DNA of 30,799 nt, taken from NCBI GenBank assembly GCA_022925895.1, contig JAKSYS010000716.1, forward strand, positions 1 to 30,799, read 5' to 3'. Each line of letters starts with the position of its first letter. Position 1 is the stretch's first letter. The stretch comes from Fragilaria crotonensis. Taxonomy: Eukaryota > Bacillariophyta > Fragilariophyceae > Fragilariales > Fragilariaceae. Below are positions 1-10,621 of the stretch, piece by piece. The position numbers were made by a program, and so were the translations under genes. Under the pieces are notes generated by a model, which saw only the letters and a list, made by a program, of their open reading frames with translations, did no database searches and was not told the DNA's origin.

Positions 1-1082
1 CCAATAGAAGGGCATAATGGTGTAACAGTAATGGCAAGGTCAAGAACACCAGGCAGCACGACAAAAAACCAGAATTTGAAACACTTTCATCAGCATCAGT
101 CAAGCAGGTTCTGCTTCATTGTTCATCCACAGCACTATCCAACACATTGGATCTTTCCGACAACAAACGGCCTAGGCACACAATTATCTCCTAGGCCGTG
201 GTGAATGTAACGTATAGTATGTTATGACTTCCAACCGTGTGTGGTACTGCTTTGGACTGATTTTGCAAATGCGAGCAATGCAGAACCATGGAGAGTTGGT
301 ACACTTATAGTACTAAGTACTAAGTCCATTTGGAAATAAAAAGAGGAAATTTAAGGCACTTAATGGTGAGTAAACAACTACAAACAACTATTACCCGAAT
401 TTTAGCCGAAAAAAGTTTTCAAACTACCGAAAAAAAACTGTTTTCGTTGTTTTCGTGTTTACACGAAAATAAGGAAGCCTGATCGGGATTCGGGATGTCG
501 GGATGTCGCATCATGACCCGGCTGAACTTCAAACAATCTCTAAATCCATATTCAAATACAACTCGATTAGGTTGCAATGCTGGCACATACATGTACAGAG
601 TTTACGGAGAAACATCTTCAATTAAAAAGCACTTTTCTACTACCGGTAGGAGTTACACGTATGTCAAAAATGTGAGGGTTGACATGTATGCATATCACAA
701 GATCACAAGAACACAATAATGCATGGTATGATACCTGCACGTACTGGATGCGCTCGTACTCGTAGTACTCGTACCAGGTGTCATCCTCCTGGCACAGGTG
801 CTGTCCAAGGGGCAATGGCGCGCCTAGAGGTATGTCATACGTGGTCGGTATCGGTACGTATGTACGGTACAGTATCATACGGGAGACGGGAGTCGTCGAA
901 ACGGAGTCTGTTTGAGGTTTGAGCAGTCGGTCCACTTGAGCAGATATCCATAAATTTGAGAATACCTATAATATATCTGAGGAGTAAACTTCTGTCAATT
1001 GACGACTCATCACGATCTTAGCACATACTCCTTGCTCCAGTCTTCCCTAATCAAGTAATAAATTGACAGAGAACGAACAATT
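1..1082. other. Left margin without a recognisable gene
   Basis: No open frame here has recognisable protein character; the short ORFs at 495-935 overlap each other on both strands and look like chance. The stretch 330-480 is A/T-rich. A perfect hairpin lies at 450-469 (TTTTCGTG, loop TTTA, CACGAAAA). From about 735 to 870 there are seven GTAC tetramers (for example at 'CGTACTCGTAGTACTCGTACC'-type runs), a feature shared with other intergenic stretches of the window. The last part, about 950-1082, should hold the promoter of the ZZ gene, but I see no clear core-promoter motif. Confidence 0.5.
450..469. repeat. Perfect 20-nt inverted repeat
   Basis: TTTTCGTG at 450-457 pairs with CACGAAAA at 462-469 around the loop TTTA. 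It lies in A/T-rich DNA with no gene on either side, so a role as terminator or regulatory site is unproven. Confidence 0.5.
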
Positions 1083-3728
1083 ATGGATGATGAGAGTAGT
1101 GAGTCATTGTATCTGCTCTAGTTCTCGCACTTTCCAACATAGCATAAGACAGATACTAACATTCGGTACTTTCTCAGATATCGATATAATCGCGCTTGGT
1201 ATTGCTGGTCTAAAGATGGCATCCGCGGGAGCAAAGGTTCTCAATGCTGTTGGAGGTACCAAGGGCTTGGCATCGGTCGGCTTATATCACTGCTCACACT
1301 GCAAAGGACGGCGAGGCCCTTGCCAATGTGGATTTGGATGTCCCACTCCAACAAACGCACTGAGGAAAACCCAGTGTTTTCCTATTCACACGGGAACATC
1401 ATGCGACTCTTGCGGCTCACAGAATTTTCCTGGCAGTCGCTTCAAGTGTCAGACGTGTTCAGATTTTGACCTTTGTCAGTCATGCTACGAAGGAGGTCGT
1501 CATGACAATACCCACCCGTTCTTCCACATCGCTGCGCTTGGAAGGCTTCCGGAGTTATTGCAGCCTCGGTGTAATCCTCCTGCGGCGCCGCCAATTCCCA
1601 CACCATCGTACAAACATCAGCATCATTCATCCATATCCTCCTCTACCTCAACTATTACCTCTTCATCCTCTTCTTCCTTCATGCGTCCCCGGCACACTGG
1701 CATTTCTTGCGATTCCTGTGGCGACCAGAACATGCAAGGTAATCGCTTCAAATGCCAGACCTGTGATGAGTTCGATCTGTGTCAATCCTGCTTCGACGAT
1801 AACATCCATGACGGAAGCCATGCCTTTGCCCTTATTGTCAAAGAAGGCGCAACTCCTATCTTTTTGGCAAAACCTCAAAATGCCGTCTCGCAAGCCGCGA
1901 CGTCGTCGCCACTTCAGGCAAACCCTCCTCGACAGCCGCAGTACTATCCTTCAGACGTTCGTCATCAAACGTTCACAACTGTTTCTGCCACCTCGCCATT
2001 TGCTCCGAACATCAAAGGAATGCTGAGTGAATCTGACGGCTCAGACTCCACTCCGTACCTTATGGAGTCAAGCACGAGTCTTTCGTCGTCACAACCGCAC
2101 CTACGTTTGTACCAGCATACTACAGATGCTTCAAGCTTCTTGGATACGTCCAGCACGAGCTTGAAGGCACCTCGTCCCTTGGACCTGGTGCCGTATGAGC
2201 CACGAGGCTGGCAAAGCTCCGAAAACATGAATGCAATGCCCAAGCCCTTGGCAGCACAAAACGACATTGGCAACACCGCTGCTACCTCCCTACCTCCGCG
2301 CCAAAATGCAGGAGAACCAATCCACGTGCTTCATTGCCATGTCTTTTGCAAGGGCCCCAGGTGTCGTGGTGCGACGCAGTGCATCGTTGGCCCGCGATAC
2401 ACGTGTGCCAAATGCCCGCGCTCTGTCGATCTTTGCGAAACGTGCTACTCGTCCCAAGCGGCCCATAACATTTCTCACTCCTTCAAGCGATTCGACCGAG
2501 CTGACTCTTCAACGTACATCACTTGTCCTCCCCAGCAACAACAGCAACAGCATCAGCAGCAGCAGCAAGGGCGGCAGACTGGTCACGAACAGCATCCAAA
2601 TGTATTTTGCAATGGACCAAGGTGTCGCGGGGCGACACAATGCATCGTGGGCCCTAGGTACACGTGTGCGAATTGCCCACGTTCTATTGATCTGTGCCAA
2701 GCATGCTACACCTCCAAAGCGGCTCACAACATTTCACACTCCTTCAAGCGATTCGATAAGGCAGGTCTTATCGCATACGTACTATGTCCCCCCCAGATGC
2801 AGCAACCTCAGCAGCAGCAGACTCGTCAAGAACAGCATGCTAACGTCTTTTGCGATGGGCCAAGGTGTCGCGGGGCTACACAATGCATTATTGGACCTCG
2901 TTATACGTGCGCAGAATGTCCACGTTCTATTAATCTTTGTCAAGCATGCTACACATCCAAAGCGGCCCACAATATTTCTCACTCTTTCAAGCGATTCGAC
3001 AAGGCTGGTCTTACGACGTTCGTATTGTGTTCGCCGCAGATACAGATGCAGCAATCGCAGCAGCAGCAGACTCGACAAGAACGGCATCCAAATGTGTTTT
3101 GCGATGGGCCAAGGTGTCGCGAGGCGACACAGTGCATCGTTGGGCCTCGGTATACGTGCGCCAATTGCCTACCTTCTGTTGATTTTTGTCACAAATGCTT
3201 CTCCTCCCAATCCGCACACAACCCGTCGCACTCCTTCAAGAGATTCGACAAGCCCGGATTGTCCTCGTTTGTCATGTGCCCACCTCTGAGCCAAGAGTGC
3301 CCACGGCCAGCAGTTTCCCATTCGCAACCAGCCAATGTTGGACCTGGTGGAAGTCAGGGTTGGAGCTGCGCCTCCCAATCGACCATCAACTAATGCAGCC
3401 AATCAAGGAGGGGAAGATCCTCCCGATCGTTTCCAACAAGCCATGGAGATTGGTATTGAGATTTTGGAAAATGAGCAGAGCGAACGAGAGAGAAGAACGC
3501 GAGGCACAGATTCTGGAGCAATGGCAACAGAACCAACAAGATGCGCTGGAATACGAGAATGCACGTCTGGCTTATGAACAAGAAATGCTCTATCAACAGC
3601 AAATGCAACACCAACAGCAGGAAGCCGTCTTAACGGAGCAGTATTATGACAATTCTTACCAGTATACCGAAGAAGTCCAAGCATATGAAGTCAACGTCCA
3701 GGAGTATGAATTCTCGTCGGATTATTAG
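1083..3728 (+). CDS. Multi-ZZ zinc-finger protein, two exons, frame shifted near the C-terminus
   Basis: Six ZZ-type zinc fingers can be read. Two classical ones come first, around 1380-1530 and 1690-1840 ('CDSCGxQN...RFKCQTCxxFDLCQSC'). Four near-identical ones follow between 2335 and 3265, about 240 nt apart ('GPRCRxATQCIxGPRYTC...LCxxCY...HNxSHSFKRFD'), separated by Gln-rich linkers. ZZ domains bind two zinc ions and recognise N-terminal peptides or degrons; the partner here is unknown. I place the start at ATG 1083: exon 1 reads MDDES, then a 79-bp intron, then NIDIIALGIAGLK. The first ZZ-bearing frame stops at 3393, but plausible coding continues in a second frame (about 3335-3490, 'DRFQQAMEIGIEILENE') and a third (to 3728, a Gln/Glu-rich probable coiled coil). 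Two single-base shifts therefore lie near 3290-3350 and 3480-3500. They may be sequencing errors, or the gene may really end at 3393. Confidence 0.8.
1099..1177 (+). other. Intron 1 of the ZZ gene
   Basis: The donor GTGAGT at 1099 and the acceptor TTTCTCAG ending at 1177 bound a 79-bp phase-1 intron. A perfect TACTAAC branch-point sequence lies at 1154-1160, 17 nt before the acceptor. Splicing joins ATG 1083 in frame to the ZZ-coding exon, which supports the start chosen for the gene. Confidence 0.8.
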
Positions 3729-4540
3729 AAATCAAGGATTGAGGATTGCCAAATCTCTTTCCATGCTGCACGACGTTTTGATTGGCAGACCTCTCAAGAG
3801 ATTTGTGCACTCGTCATGTCATTCTTCTCAAGCTTCCATCCATACACTGACGACCTTGACGTGATGACGTTTATGTGCATACATGTATTCCGTAGTCCAC
3901 ACGTTTCTATAACTTTAGCACAAACTCAAATCACGTGATTGCTACTCATTTTTTTCACAACAGAGATGAACGCATGGTGAGGGACAAAGCAATGCATCGA
4001 ATGTTTGTGCTCTAGTATAATAGAGGTCAGCAATAAAGGCTGAACTGGACAAGCATGGAGGTGAAGAGTGAAGATTTGAATCTATTCAAAAATGTGAACG
4101 GGGAAATGATGTTTTACGCCGTCCTGTTATGCTCACTCTGTATCTTCTACGTTGCGTTCGTACTACAAGTATAGGACCACAGAAAGCGAAGCTCGTTCTC
4201 GGATTTCGGATGCCCGTACAGGTACTGCATTCCAATCGAGAACGAACTGTCAATTATAAAATTCTCAACTATTGAAGGCTGAACGCCGAACTGGACAATC
4301 ATAGGGAAGGCGAAGCAGTAAATTCAAGTAGCGTCCATAATGCGCTATTACGCCTCGTTGTTGTACTTCATGTCGATACTGATGGTGTTCCTAAGTTATA
4401 GTTTACAACATTCCTCGACTGGAAAGTATCTCGTCCACGATTCTCTTCCTCATTCTGTGTGTGTATACTCTGGAACCAGGCAAAATATTGTCCAATTAGA
4501 ATTCTTGGTACAAATAGTACTTGTGGCGACAAGAGCATGT
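3729..4540. other. Convergent intergenic region with a possible membrane micro-ORF
   Basis: This is the gap between the ZZ gene (+) and the beta-propeller gene (-). I see no conserved gene. A 39-codon ORF from ATG 4055 to TAG 4174 on + encodes a charged start followed by a hydrophobic stretch that could span a membrane ('FYAVLLCSLCIFYVAFVL'). About 280 nt further on, 4275-4420 repeats the pattern: a similar lead ('GAAGGCTGAAC...GAACTGGACAA.CAT') followed by ATG 4340 and another hydrophobic peptide. The two segments look like diverged tandem copies. Expression is unproven. Confidence 0.35.
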
Positions 4541-6832
4541 TCATGGTCCACGCCGACTCTCCACCGCACCTGAAAGTGCAAATACGAGCATCTTGTTCTT
4601 CTCAAAGAGCGGCAGATACAGCTTGGCAATGCCCGCAGGTGATTTACCAAAACTTCCATATCCAATACCAATACTTCCGACAGTAGCACCAGTTTCAATC
4701 TCACAAACGAGTTTGTAACGAGTGCTGGGATCCACACCATCAGCGGTAGTGGCGGTTGCGTGATCATGATGTGATCCTGTACTGCCATCACCATCATGTT
4801 CTATTGGTTGAAGGATATAGGCAGATTCGGAACAGTCACCAGCAATTGCAATCATGGGACGTTGTTTTTGATCTTGTTGTCGCAATGGAAATTCTTGCGG
4901 TTGTTGTTGTTGACGAGGATGAAAGGTGTACACAAATCCTGGAGCACCTGGATTGATCATGTTCCACAAATTGGTGCGAACTTGAAATCCAGACGCAACT
5001 GTGGTTCGTTTCCATGGTTCCGTCTTCCAATCTCCCGTCGTGGGAACTCGGTAGGCAAAGAGTGCACCTCCCTCTTCACCACTGGCATGCTTGCCCTTGG
5101 CAGGTTGGCTGGTCACAAGAATGTGGGAAAAGGAATCTCCAAATTTGGTGGTTGCTACTGTGCTTCCGGAATCCACAACCTTGGGACGGTTGTTGGTTGA
5201 ATCCGTCTCCTTGGTATTCCCTCGCTTGTGAGTATCCAAGTCGGCTAGTATGGCACTAAATGGAGCACCACATTGATCATCAATAATGCGTCGAAACACC
5301 ACCTTGGGGGATGGTCCTTTCTGAATGGAGCGTACTGATACCTTTCGATCAAAGAATTCGCTGGAAATGACTTCAATGGTGTCATCCGTCGTGTCGAGAT
5401 CGGCCACGGCAAACATGACATCCGGACCCTCATCCAGTACATGCGATTTCCAAGGCAAGTGTTGTGGATGGAAGGGATCAAACGGAGATCCATCAGCTTC
5501 CACTGCATACTGATTGATGTTGTTGCTGCTGTCATCTGTCACGACGGCATGTGGTTTTGGCATTTCCAACCATACGAGTTGCGTCCGTGCTGTCTTGTTA
5601 CCGAATGGGCTGTTCATTTGGGCACGAGCTGTCAATATAGACTTGCGTCCATCGCCTGTCAGGTCCACCCAGACTGATTTATGGTAAAACCAACTGTCCT
5701 TGGAGGACGACCCACCCGTGAGGCAGACAGTCTCCTCGTGCATCGAATTGGTGGGATTCTTGACCACATACAAGCCACCACTGTTTTTGCCAGGTACAAG
5801 AAATCCATCGCTGACCAAGAGTGCGTCATGGTACTTTGTTTTTGGATTCGTCGATCCTTCCTGAAACATTTTCGGGACGGCATTGGATTCGTTGGGCCAT
5901 AACATGGATTTGGATGTTTTGCTCCCGACGCATCGGCTTTTGCCAGTGGCAGAATCAAGACTTTGAATTTGTCCATTACTCTCTGTGAGGGAGAAGCTTG
6001 TAATCCAGACCCGATCGGATGATGATGATGTGGAACTGGTACTTCGTTTGGATGTCGAAGACGATGCTGCAGCAGCAGCTGCCGTCGATCCTGCGGAATG
6101 TGTTGGGAGTATATTGACGAATGCTGGATTCTTGACGGACAAATCACCAATGAGTTCCAATGACATGGTTTGATAGGTTGTTTTCAAAAGTCGATTTTGG
6201 TATTGCGTGAGTGGGACACTTGAATTTGGACGATAATCCACGGGCGCAATGTTGCTTCGGAACGACGTTTCGCCTTTAATGATTCGAATTCCGTCCATAC
6301 TTCTTAGCAATGTTTGAACTGGATTGTCCTTTTGAATCATTGATATTTGAAGTGGATCCGTTCCCATTCGTACTCTTGTCTTTGGTTGATTCCGTTGCAA
6401 CGGTTCAGTCTGAGTCCGGATGGATGATAGCAGTTGATAAAATCCTGCTTCCATGTACATTCCCAGAGACAAATCTTCCTCCACGAATTTGGACACCATA
6501 TCAAGATTCATGTTTCGTTTTGAATTGCGTCCCATTCTTCCAACGACAGTGGCTCGTTCTATTTTTTGGATAATTTGGTGGTTGTGAGCAATACTGCCGG
6601 TGCCACCCTTTTGTCGTGATGTAGTAGGACGAGAGCATACTTGTAGTTGTTGCTGTTGTTGTGGTATGCTTTGAAAACCATGTATTCGATCCATCCGTGC
6701 CGTCATGATTGTCAACATGGCAAGCATGAACGTTGTGACTGTAGTTGTTGTTGTTGTAGCAATACTACAGGATCGTCGTGTTGTTCTTGTCGTCATCCGT
6801 CGCCGTTGTTGTTGTACTTGTTGTGAACTCAT
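4541..6832 (-). CDS. Predicted secreted or plastid-targeted beta-propeller (FG-GAP/VCBS-like) protein
   Basis: I start this 763-residue protein at ATG 6832 ('MSSQQVQQQ'); the open frame upstream to 7030 is less protein-like. Residues 10-20 are Arg-rich, then a hydrophobic core ('FMLAMLTIMTA', 35-45) is followed by 'RIHGFQS' at 49-55. A Phe just after a small residue behind a signal core resembles the diatom plastid-targeting ASAF-type junction, so plastid import is an inference. After Gln- and Ser-rich stretches, repeated motifs of the kind 'VWVDLTGDGRKSILTA' (about 387-402), 'MFAVADLDTTDDTIEVIS' and 'FSAILADLD' suggest blades of an FG-GAP/VCBS-type propeller with Asp-rich calcium loops. The frame is unbroken to TGA 4541. 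No enzyme signature is visible. Function unknown; the fold call is moderate. Confidence 0.7.
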   Translation of the reverse strand: MSSQQVQQQRRRMTTRTTRRSCSIATTTTTTVTTFMLAMLTIMTARMDRIHGFQSIPQQQQQLQVCSRPTTSRQKGGTGSIAHNHQIIQKIERATVVGRMGRNSKRNMNLDMVSKFVEEDLSLGMYMEAGFYQLLSSIRTQTEPLQRNQPKTRVRMGTDPLQISMIQKDNPVQTLLRSMDGIRIIKGETSFRSNIAPVDYRPNSSVPLTQYQNRLLKTTYQTMSLELIGDLSVKNPAFVNILPTHSAGSTAAAAAASSSTSKRSTSSTSSSSDRVWITSFSLTESNGQIQSLDSATGKSRCVGSKTSKSMLWPNESNAVPKMFQEGSTNPKTKYHDALLVSDGFLVPGKNSGGLYVVKNPTNSMHEETVCLTGGSSSKDSWFYHKSVWVDLTGDGRKSILTARAQMNSPFGNKTARTQLVWLEMPKPHAVVTDDSSNNINQYAVEADGSPFDPFHPQHLPWKSHVLDEGPDVMFAVADLDTTDDTIEVISSEFFDRKVSVRSIQKGPSPKVVFRRIIDDQCGAPFSAILADLDTHKRGNTKETDSTNNRPKVVDSGSTVATTKFGDSFSHILVTSQPAKGKHASGEEGGALFAYRVPTTGDWKTEPWKRTTVASGFQVRTNLWNMINPGAPGFVYTFHPRQQQQPQEFPLRQQDQKQRPMIAIAGDCSESAYILQPIEHDGDGSTGSHHDHATATTADGVDPSTRYKLVCEIETGATVGSIGIGYGSFGKSPAGIAKLYLPLFEKNKMLVFALSGAVESRRGP

Positions 6833-7976
6833 TTTTATAATCCTCGTATCGTCAAATTTTGTTTTGTCGTGTTGGTTTTGGTGATTGTTGCGTTCAACTT
6901 GACACAATTTCGAACCCAAAAAAAGTGCGTTGTCAATTGCGCAAATAATGAAAAGTCTATAACGATAACTCGGTGGCAGTATGTAACGAGTCCAAAGAGT
7001 TTGGACTTGTGCGTGTGCGTGTAATATCAATTACAAAAACCGTAGCTTGCTTGCCCCTCCAAAAATGACAACTGTCTCTCTCTCTATCACTCGACTCGGA
7101 TGATCAGCACCAACACCAGCACCAACGAGAATGGAGATCAATATGTATATAAATGGAAGCAATGTATAGTCTATGATAACACGACGTAAGGGACAACGAT
7201 GACTCCCGAGATTTGGCAAATCGACTCAGCAGTGATTGTTGCTAAATCACCTCCTCGAGTCAGGATTTTAGCTCAAGTACGTAATTCAAGCACGCTACCG
7301 GATACCACCGTTGAACTAGCGATGGACAGTACCCACGACTGTGTGGTACTACTGGTACTTTTTGTGTCAAGGCAGACCTGTCATCGGCAGCGCCGAGAGA
7401 GATGGTGTTCCGATCCGCTGCGTCTCCCACACAGACGTACTCCTCGAGGATGCTCTGACGCGTAAAACGTAATACATGAGTACTGTAGGCCAGCAGAATC
7501 AGGGGTTGGGGACTTGAGGTTTTCGAGCTGACAAAAGATTTGTCGAACCCGGAACTTCTACGACGGTACCAGTAGTGTATTTACATTGAATCCAAAGGGT
7601 GGGCGTTTGGGAAGTGGGATTTAAAATGTGAGTGTGGACAGGTTAACAAATATTCACAGCTGATAGCAGTGTCATTGCTTACTTCTTGTGCTGTGCTATG
7701 CTATGCTATATTATGTTGTAAGTAGTATAGAGAGATCCCCAATGTGCCATAATCCTTACCTCATGATGCACTACCCCGAATGATAACTCTCAAGTTTTAC
7801 TTTTAACATGTTCAACCCAAGAACTGACCATTTCAGGTCGCGTGCGAACCGAAAACCCAACCCAAACGCAGATATTTATTCTTGGCCATGGGACAGTGTC
7901 GGATGATTTTGTCTTGGCCTATTCCACGGCGCCAACCGAACAAAAAGGTAACTCCGTGGAGAAAAACATCCATCTG
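6833..7976. other. Intergenic region upstream of the beta-propeller gene and downstream of MLH1
   Basis: No ORF with protein-like composition was found. Visible features are a short CT run near 7074-7086, a 'TGCTATGC' repeat near 7692-7708, and an inverted repeat TCCACGG/CCGTGGA at about 7922-7962, just downstream of the MLH1 stop on the minus strand, which could affect 3' processing. The promoter of the minus-strand beta-propeller gene should lie just above 6832. Confidence 0.45.
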
Positions 7977-10621
7977 TCAACGTTCAAACGCCTTGTACAA
8001 CGTCGACAATTGGGTCAACGTTTGGAAACAGTCGCACTTTTTCGGAGGGACCAACAGCTGACAAATTGCTGGGAACAGCAAGTGTTGCATTTCATCATCA
8101 CCGCCGCCGCCAATAGCAGATCCATAGTAGAGCCCCAATTCCTTGGATACTTGCCAAAAGCATGGCTTCTCCTCGTCCCAATTCACTTGTGTTGCCAAGC
8201 GAAGTAGGAATAGCGAAAGACCACCTGGTTCTGGCTCGTGTTGTGGAAGAATCACAGGTAGTGTCGTTAGGACGATTCGGCCGTCCGGTTCTGATTTCGT
8301 AACGCCAATGCTAAAGTATTCCTCCAGCATGTCGGCACGATCGAGCAAGCACATGGCCACTTGATTCGCTAGACTTTCATGCGCCTCGTGGACGGGCAAC
8401 AACAATGACAATGATGATTCGACATCATCGTCGGAAACCAACAAATCTTCCAATTCCAGCAGCTGTCCAACAACCTGCGCAATATCGATTGGTCCAACTG
8501 TGGCTTCGACCATGCCTCCAAACTGTTGTAGAACCAATTGTTGGAACAAGAGTTGCGCCAGACCCTCCATGTCCCATTCTTGCAACTCGACACCACATTG
8601 TACCAAACAACGTTGCTCACTCATCGGTCCAACAAACATGGCTTCCTTCCGGAGCCGGCGTTTTCTATCCTCATCGGCATGCTTCACCAAAATCCGATGT
8701 CTCAAGGACAAGACTGATTTGTACGTACAGTCAGTCGTGACAATCTTGGGGACCTTGGGTTGCATCCTGCGGAGCGTCCGAACAATCGTAACACACGTAC
8801 ATCGTTGCGCAAAGGCACCAGGATTGTTCATATCTGGAGGTGTTGCCAACGCACACGTTGGTTCGTGCTGCTGCTCTGTGGTAACAGGCGTGTTGGCGGT
8901 TGCGTTGGTGGATTGTGGAGTTGTTGTGTCGGCAATAATGGTAGGTGTTGTTGTTGAATTTGACCCGGACACAGGCGATTTCTTCATGGACACGAACAAA
9001 GGGTTCCATCGCACCTGCGGGTGCCGCAGTTGTGGTACGAATCTTGTCCTTGGGAAGACTTGGTTTGACAGTCTTGTTGGCGGACATTGCCATTGGACCC
9101 TGGCTACTGCTGTTGTTGCCAATCACTGTCTCATCCGTTCGTGGTCGTTTGTTGGCATATGGATTCTTCACCGACTCTCGTGACGCAGCGGCAGCAGCTA
9201 TGGCGGTGCGAGTCGTGGTTGGTAAGGTGCTAATCGTCCGACCCACTCCTTCCAATACCTTGCGGACTGCGGCCAGGATGGAGGCAAAAATTTCATCTTG
9301 ATAGAGCAATGTGACTTGTTTCTTGGACGGGTGGACGTTGACATCCACTTCCTTGGGGTCCACTTGAATCGAAATGTACAAGAGTGGCTTGCTACTTTTG
9401 TTGGAAACGAATTCCTGGTATAGACTTTCGAGTGACTTCTTCAGTACGTTGGATTCCACCCATCGATGATTGCAAAACAGGATAAACTGTGTCTTTTTGA
9501 TTTCCGTCGATGAGGAGGGATCTGATACCAGACCTTGCAACTCGCAACGACCCTGTTCGACGAATTGCACCTTATGCAACGTACATTCCCGAAATATTGA
9601 TGTCAACACTTGTCGTCGTGCGGTATCGATCAAGAGTTCCAACGCATTTTTGTCTGGATGACGCTGATCGGAATGCTCCTCCTCCTCTATATTCTGCTTT
9701 TGTTGTTGTATTTGTTGTTGCAACTCCTTGACTGCCGACAACATTCCGGTATTGAGATCAATACTAACAGGTCCAGACTTTTTGTGACGACAAACAAATG
9801 TCACTTGAGGATAATGAATGGCATAGGCTTGGACGACGGTCAATACTCTGTGGAATTCATCACCACTAGATGACGACCGTTGTTCCAAAAGCGCTCGTTT
9901 CCGATGTGGTACATTGTAAAACAAATCTGTCACGGTCACGGTCGTTCCTGGAACTCGTGCATGAGGTTTGGGATGTGGCAAGACGGGTTGCCCGTTGAGA
10001 TAGGATTGGATCCATCCAGTTGTGGTAGTAGTAGTAGTTGTTGTTGTCGGTGAACTGCTACTGCTACTACTTGTAGCATTCTTGTTCTCAGTTATTTGAA
10101 CACGAGAGACTAATTCCAATCGTGCCACCAAACTAATGCTGGCAAGGGCTTCGCCTCGGAATCCAAACGTAGATAGCGTTTTGAAATCTTCCGTTGATGA
10201 TAATTTGGACGTGGCAAAGCGAGTTGCTGCCAGGCCTAAATCTTGTGGAGCAATTCCACAACCATTGTCAATAACTTGGAGTTTGGTAGGTTCGTAGTGT
10301 ACGAGAATGGATGTGCTGGGAGTGTGTGGGAAAACAAAATGTTGGTGACTTGGTTGCAAACTTGAAAGTGAAATCCGGCCTGCAACATGTATCGTACAGA
10401 CAACAATAGAACGGTGAAAGACATGCATCATGGTCTTACCTATTGGCATCCAAAGAGTTCTCAATCAATTCCTTAATGACAGATGCAGGACGTTGAACGA
10501 CTTCTCCTGCTGCAATTTTATCCACCACGTGCTGCGGCAGGGCTTGGATACGACAGTTCTGCTGCGTTGTTTGTTGCTGCTGCTGCTGCTCCTGCTGATG
10601 AGTCGCATCACTCATCGACAA
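7977..10621 (-). CDS. MLH1: DNA mismatch-repair protein MLH1 (MutL family), spliced, frame shift in linker
   Basis: MLH1 partners PMS-type MutL proteins downstream of MutS homologues in nuclear mismatch repair. Exon 1 (10621-10440) carries '[20 protein letters not shown]' and 'LIENSLDA', the GHKL ATPase motif I with catalytic Glu and Mg-binding Asn. After a 124-bp intron, exon 2 has 'DNGCGI' (motif II), '[14 protein letters not shown]' (motif III) and '[14 protein letters not shown]', plus Ser/Thr-rich inserts. The C-terminal part ends with '[16 protein letters not shown]', 'LLVPPKKC' and 'LYKAFER', diagnostic for MLH1 rather than PMS2. N- and C-terminal parts lie in different frames; the change falls between about 9010 and 8870 in the unconserved linker. 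It is a single-base shift or an unrecognised intron, for example GT near 8992 to AG near 8875. The usual terminal Cys (FERC) is absent: TGA follows FER directly. Confidence 0.93.
10316..10439 (-). other. MLH1 intron 1
   Basis: On the minus strand the donor GTAAGA begins at 10439 and the acceptor CTCCCAG ends at 10316, giving 124 bp, phase 2. Splicing creates '[13 protein letters not shown]', matching the usual MLH1 spacing between ATPase motif I and the 'DNG' motif. Confidence 0.9.

Noticed and set aside
2341-3250. CRISPR-like regular repeats
   Set aside because: The ~240-nt period and conserved codons show tandem protein domains, not repeat-spacer units.
2231-3289. 352-codon ORF in another frame of the ZZ gene
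   Set aside because: It merely shadows the four tandem ZZ units, which repeat in all frames; the zinc-ligand pattern is only in the main frame.
7199-7465. 88-codon plus-strand ORF
   Set aside because: No recognisable motif, composition unlike the neighbours' coding regions and no splice context; treated as chance.
7841-7979. Selenocysteine read-through extension of MLH1
   Set aside because: The frame stays open for 45 codons after TGA but shows no MLH1-like sequence, and I could not see a SECIS core in the 3' region; kept only as a weak alternative.
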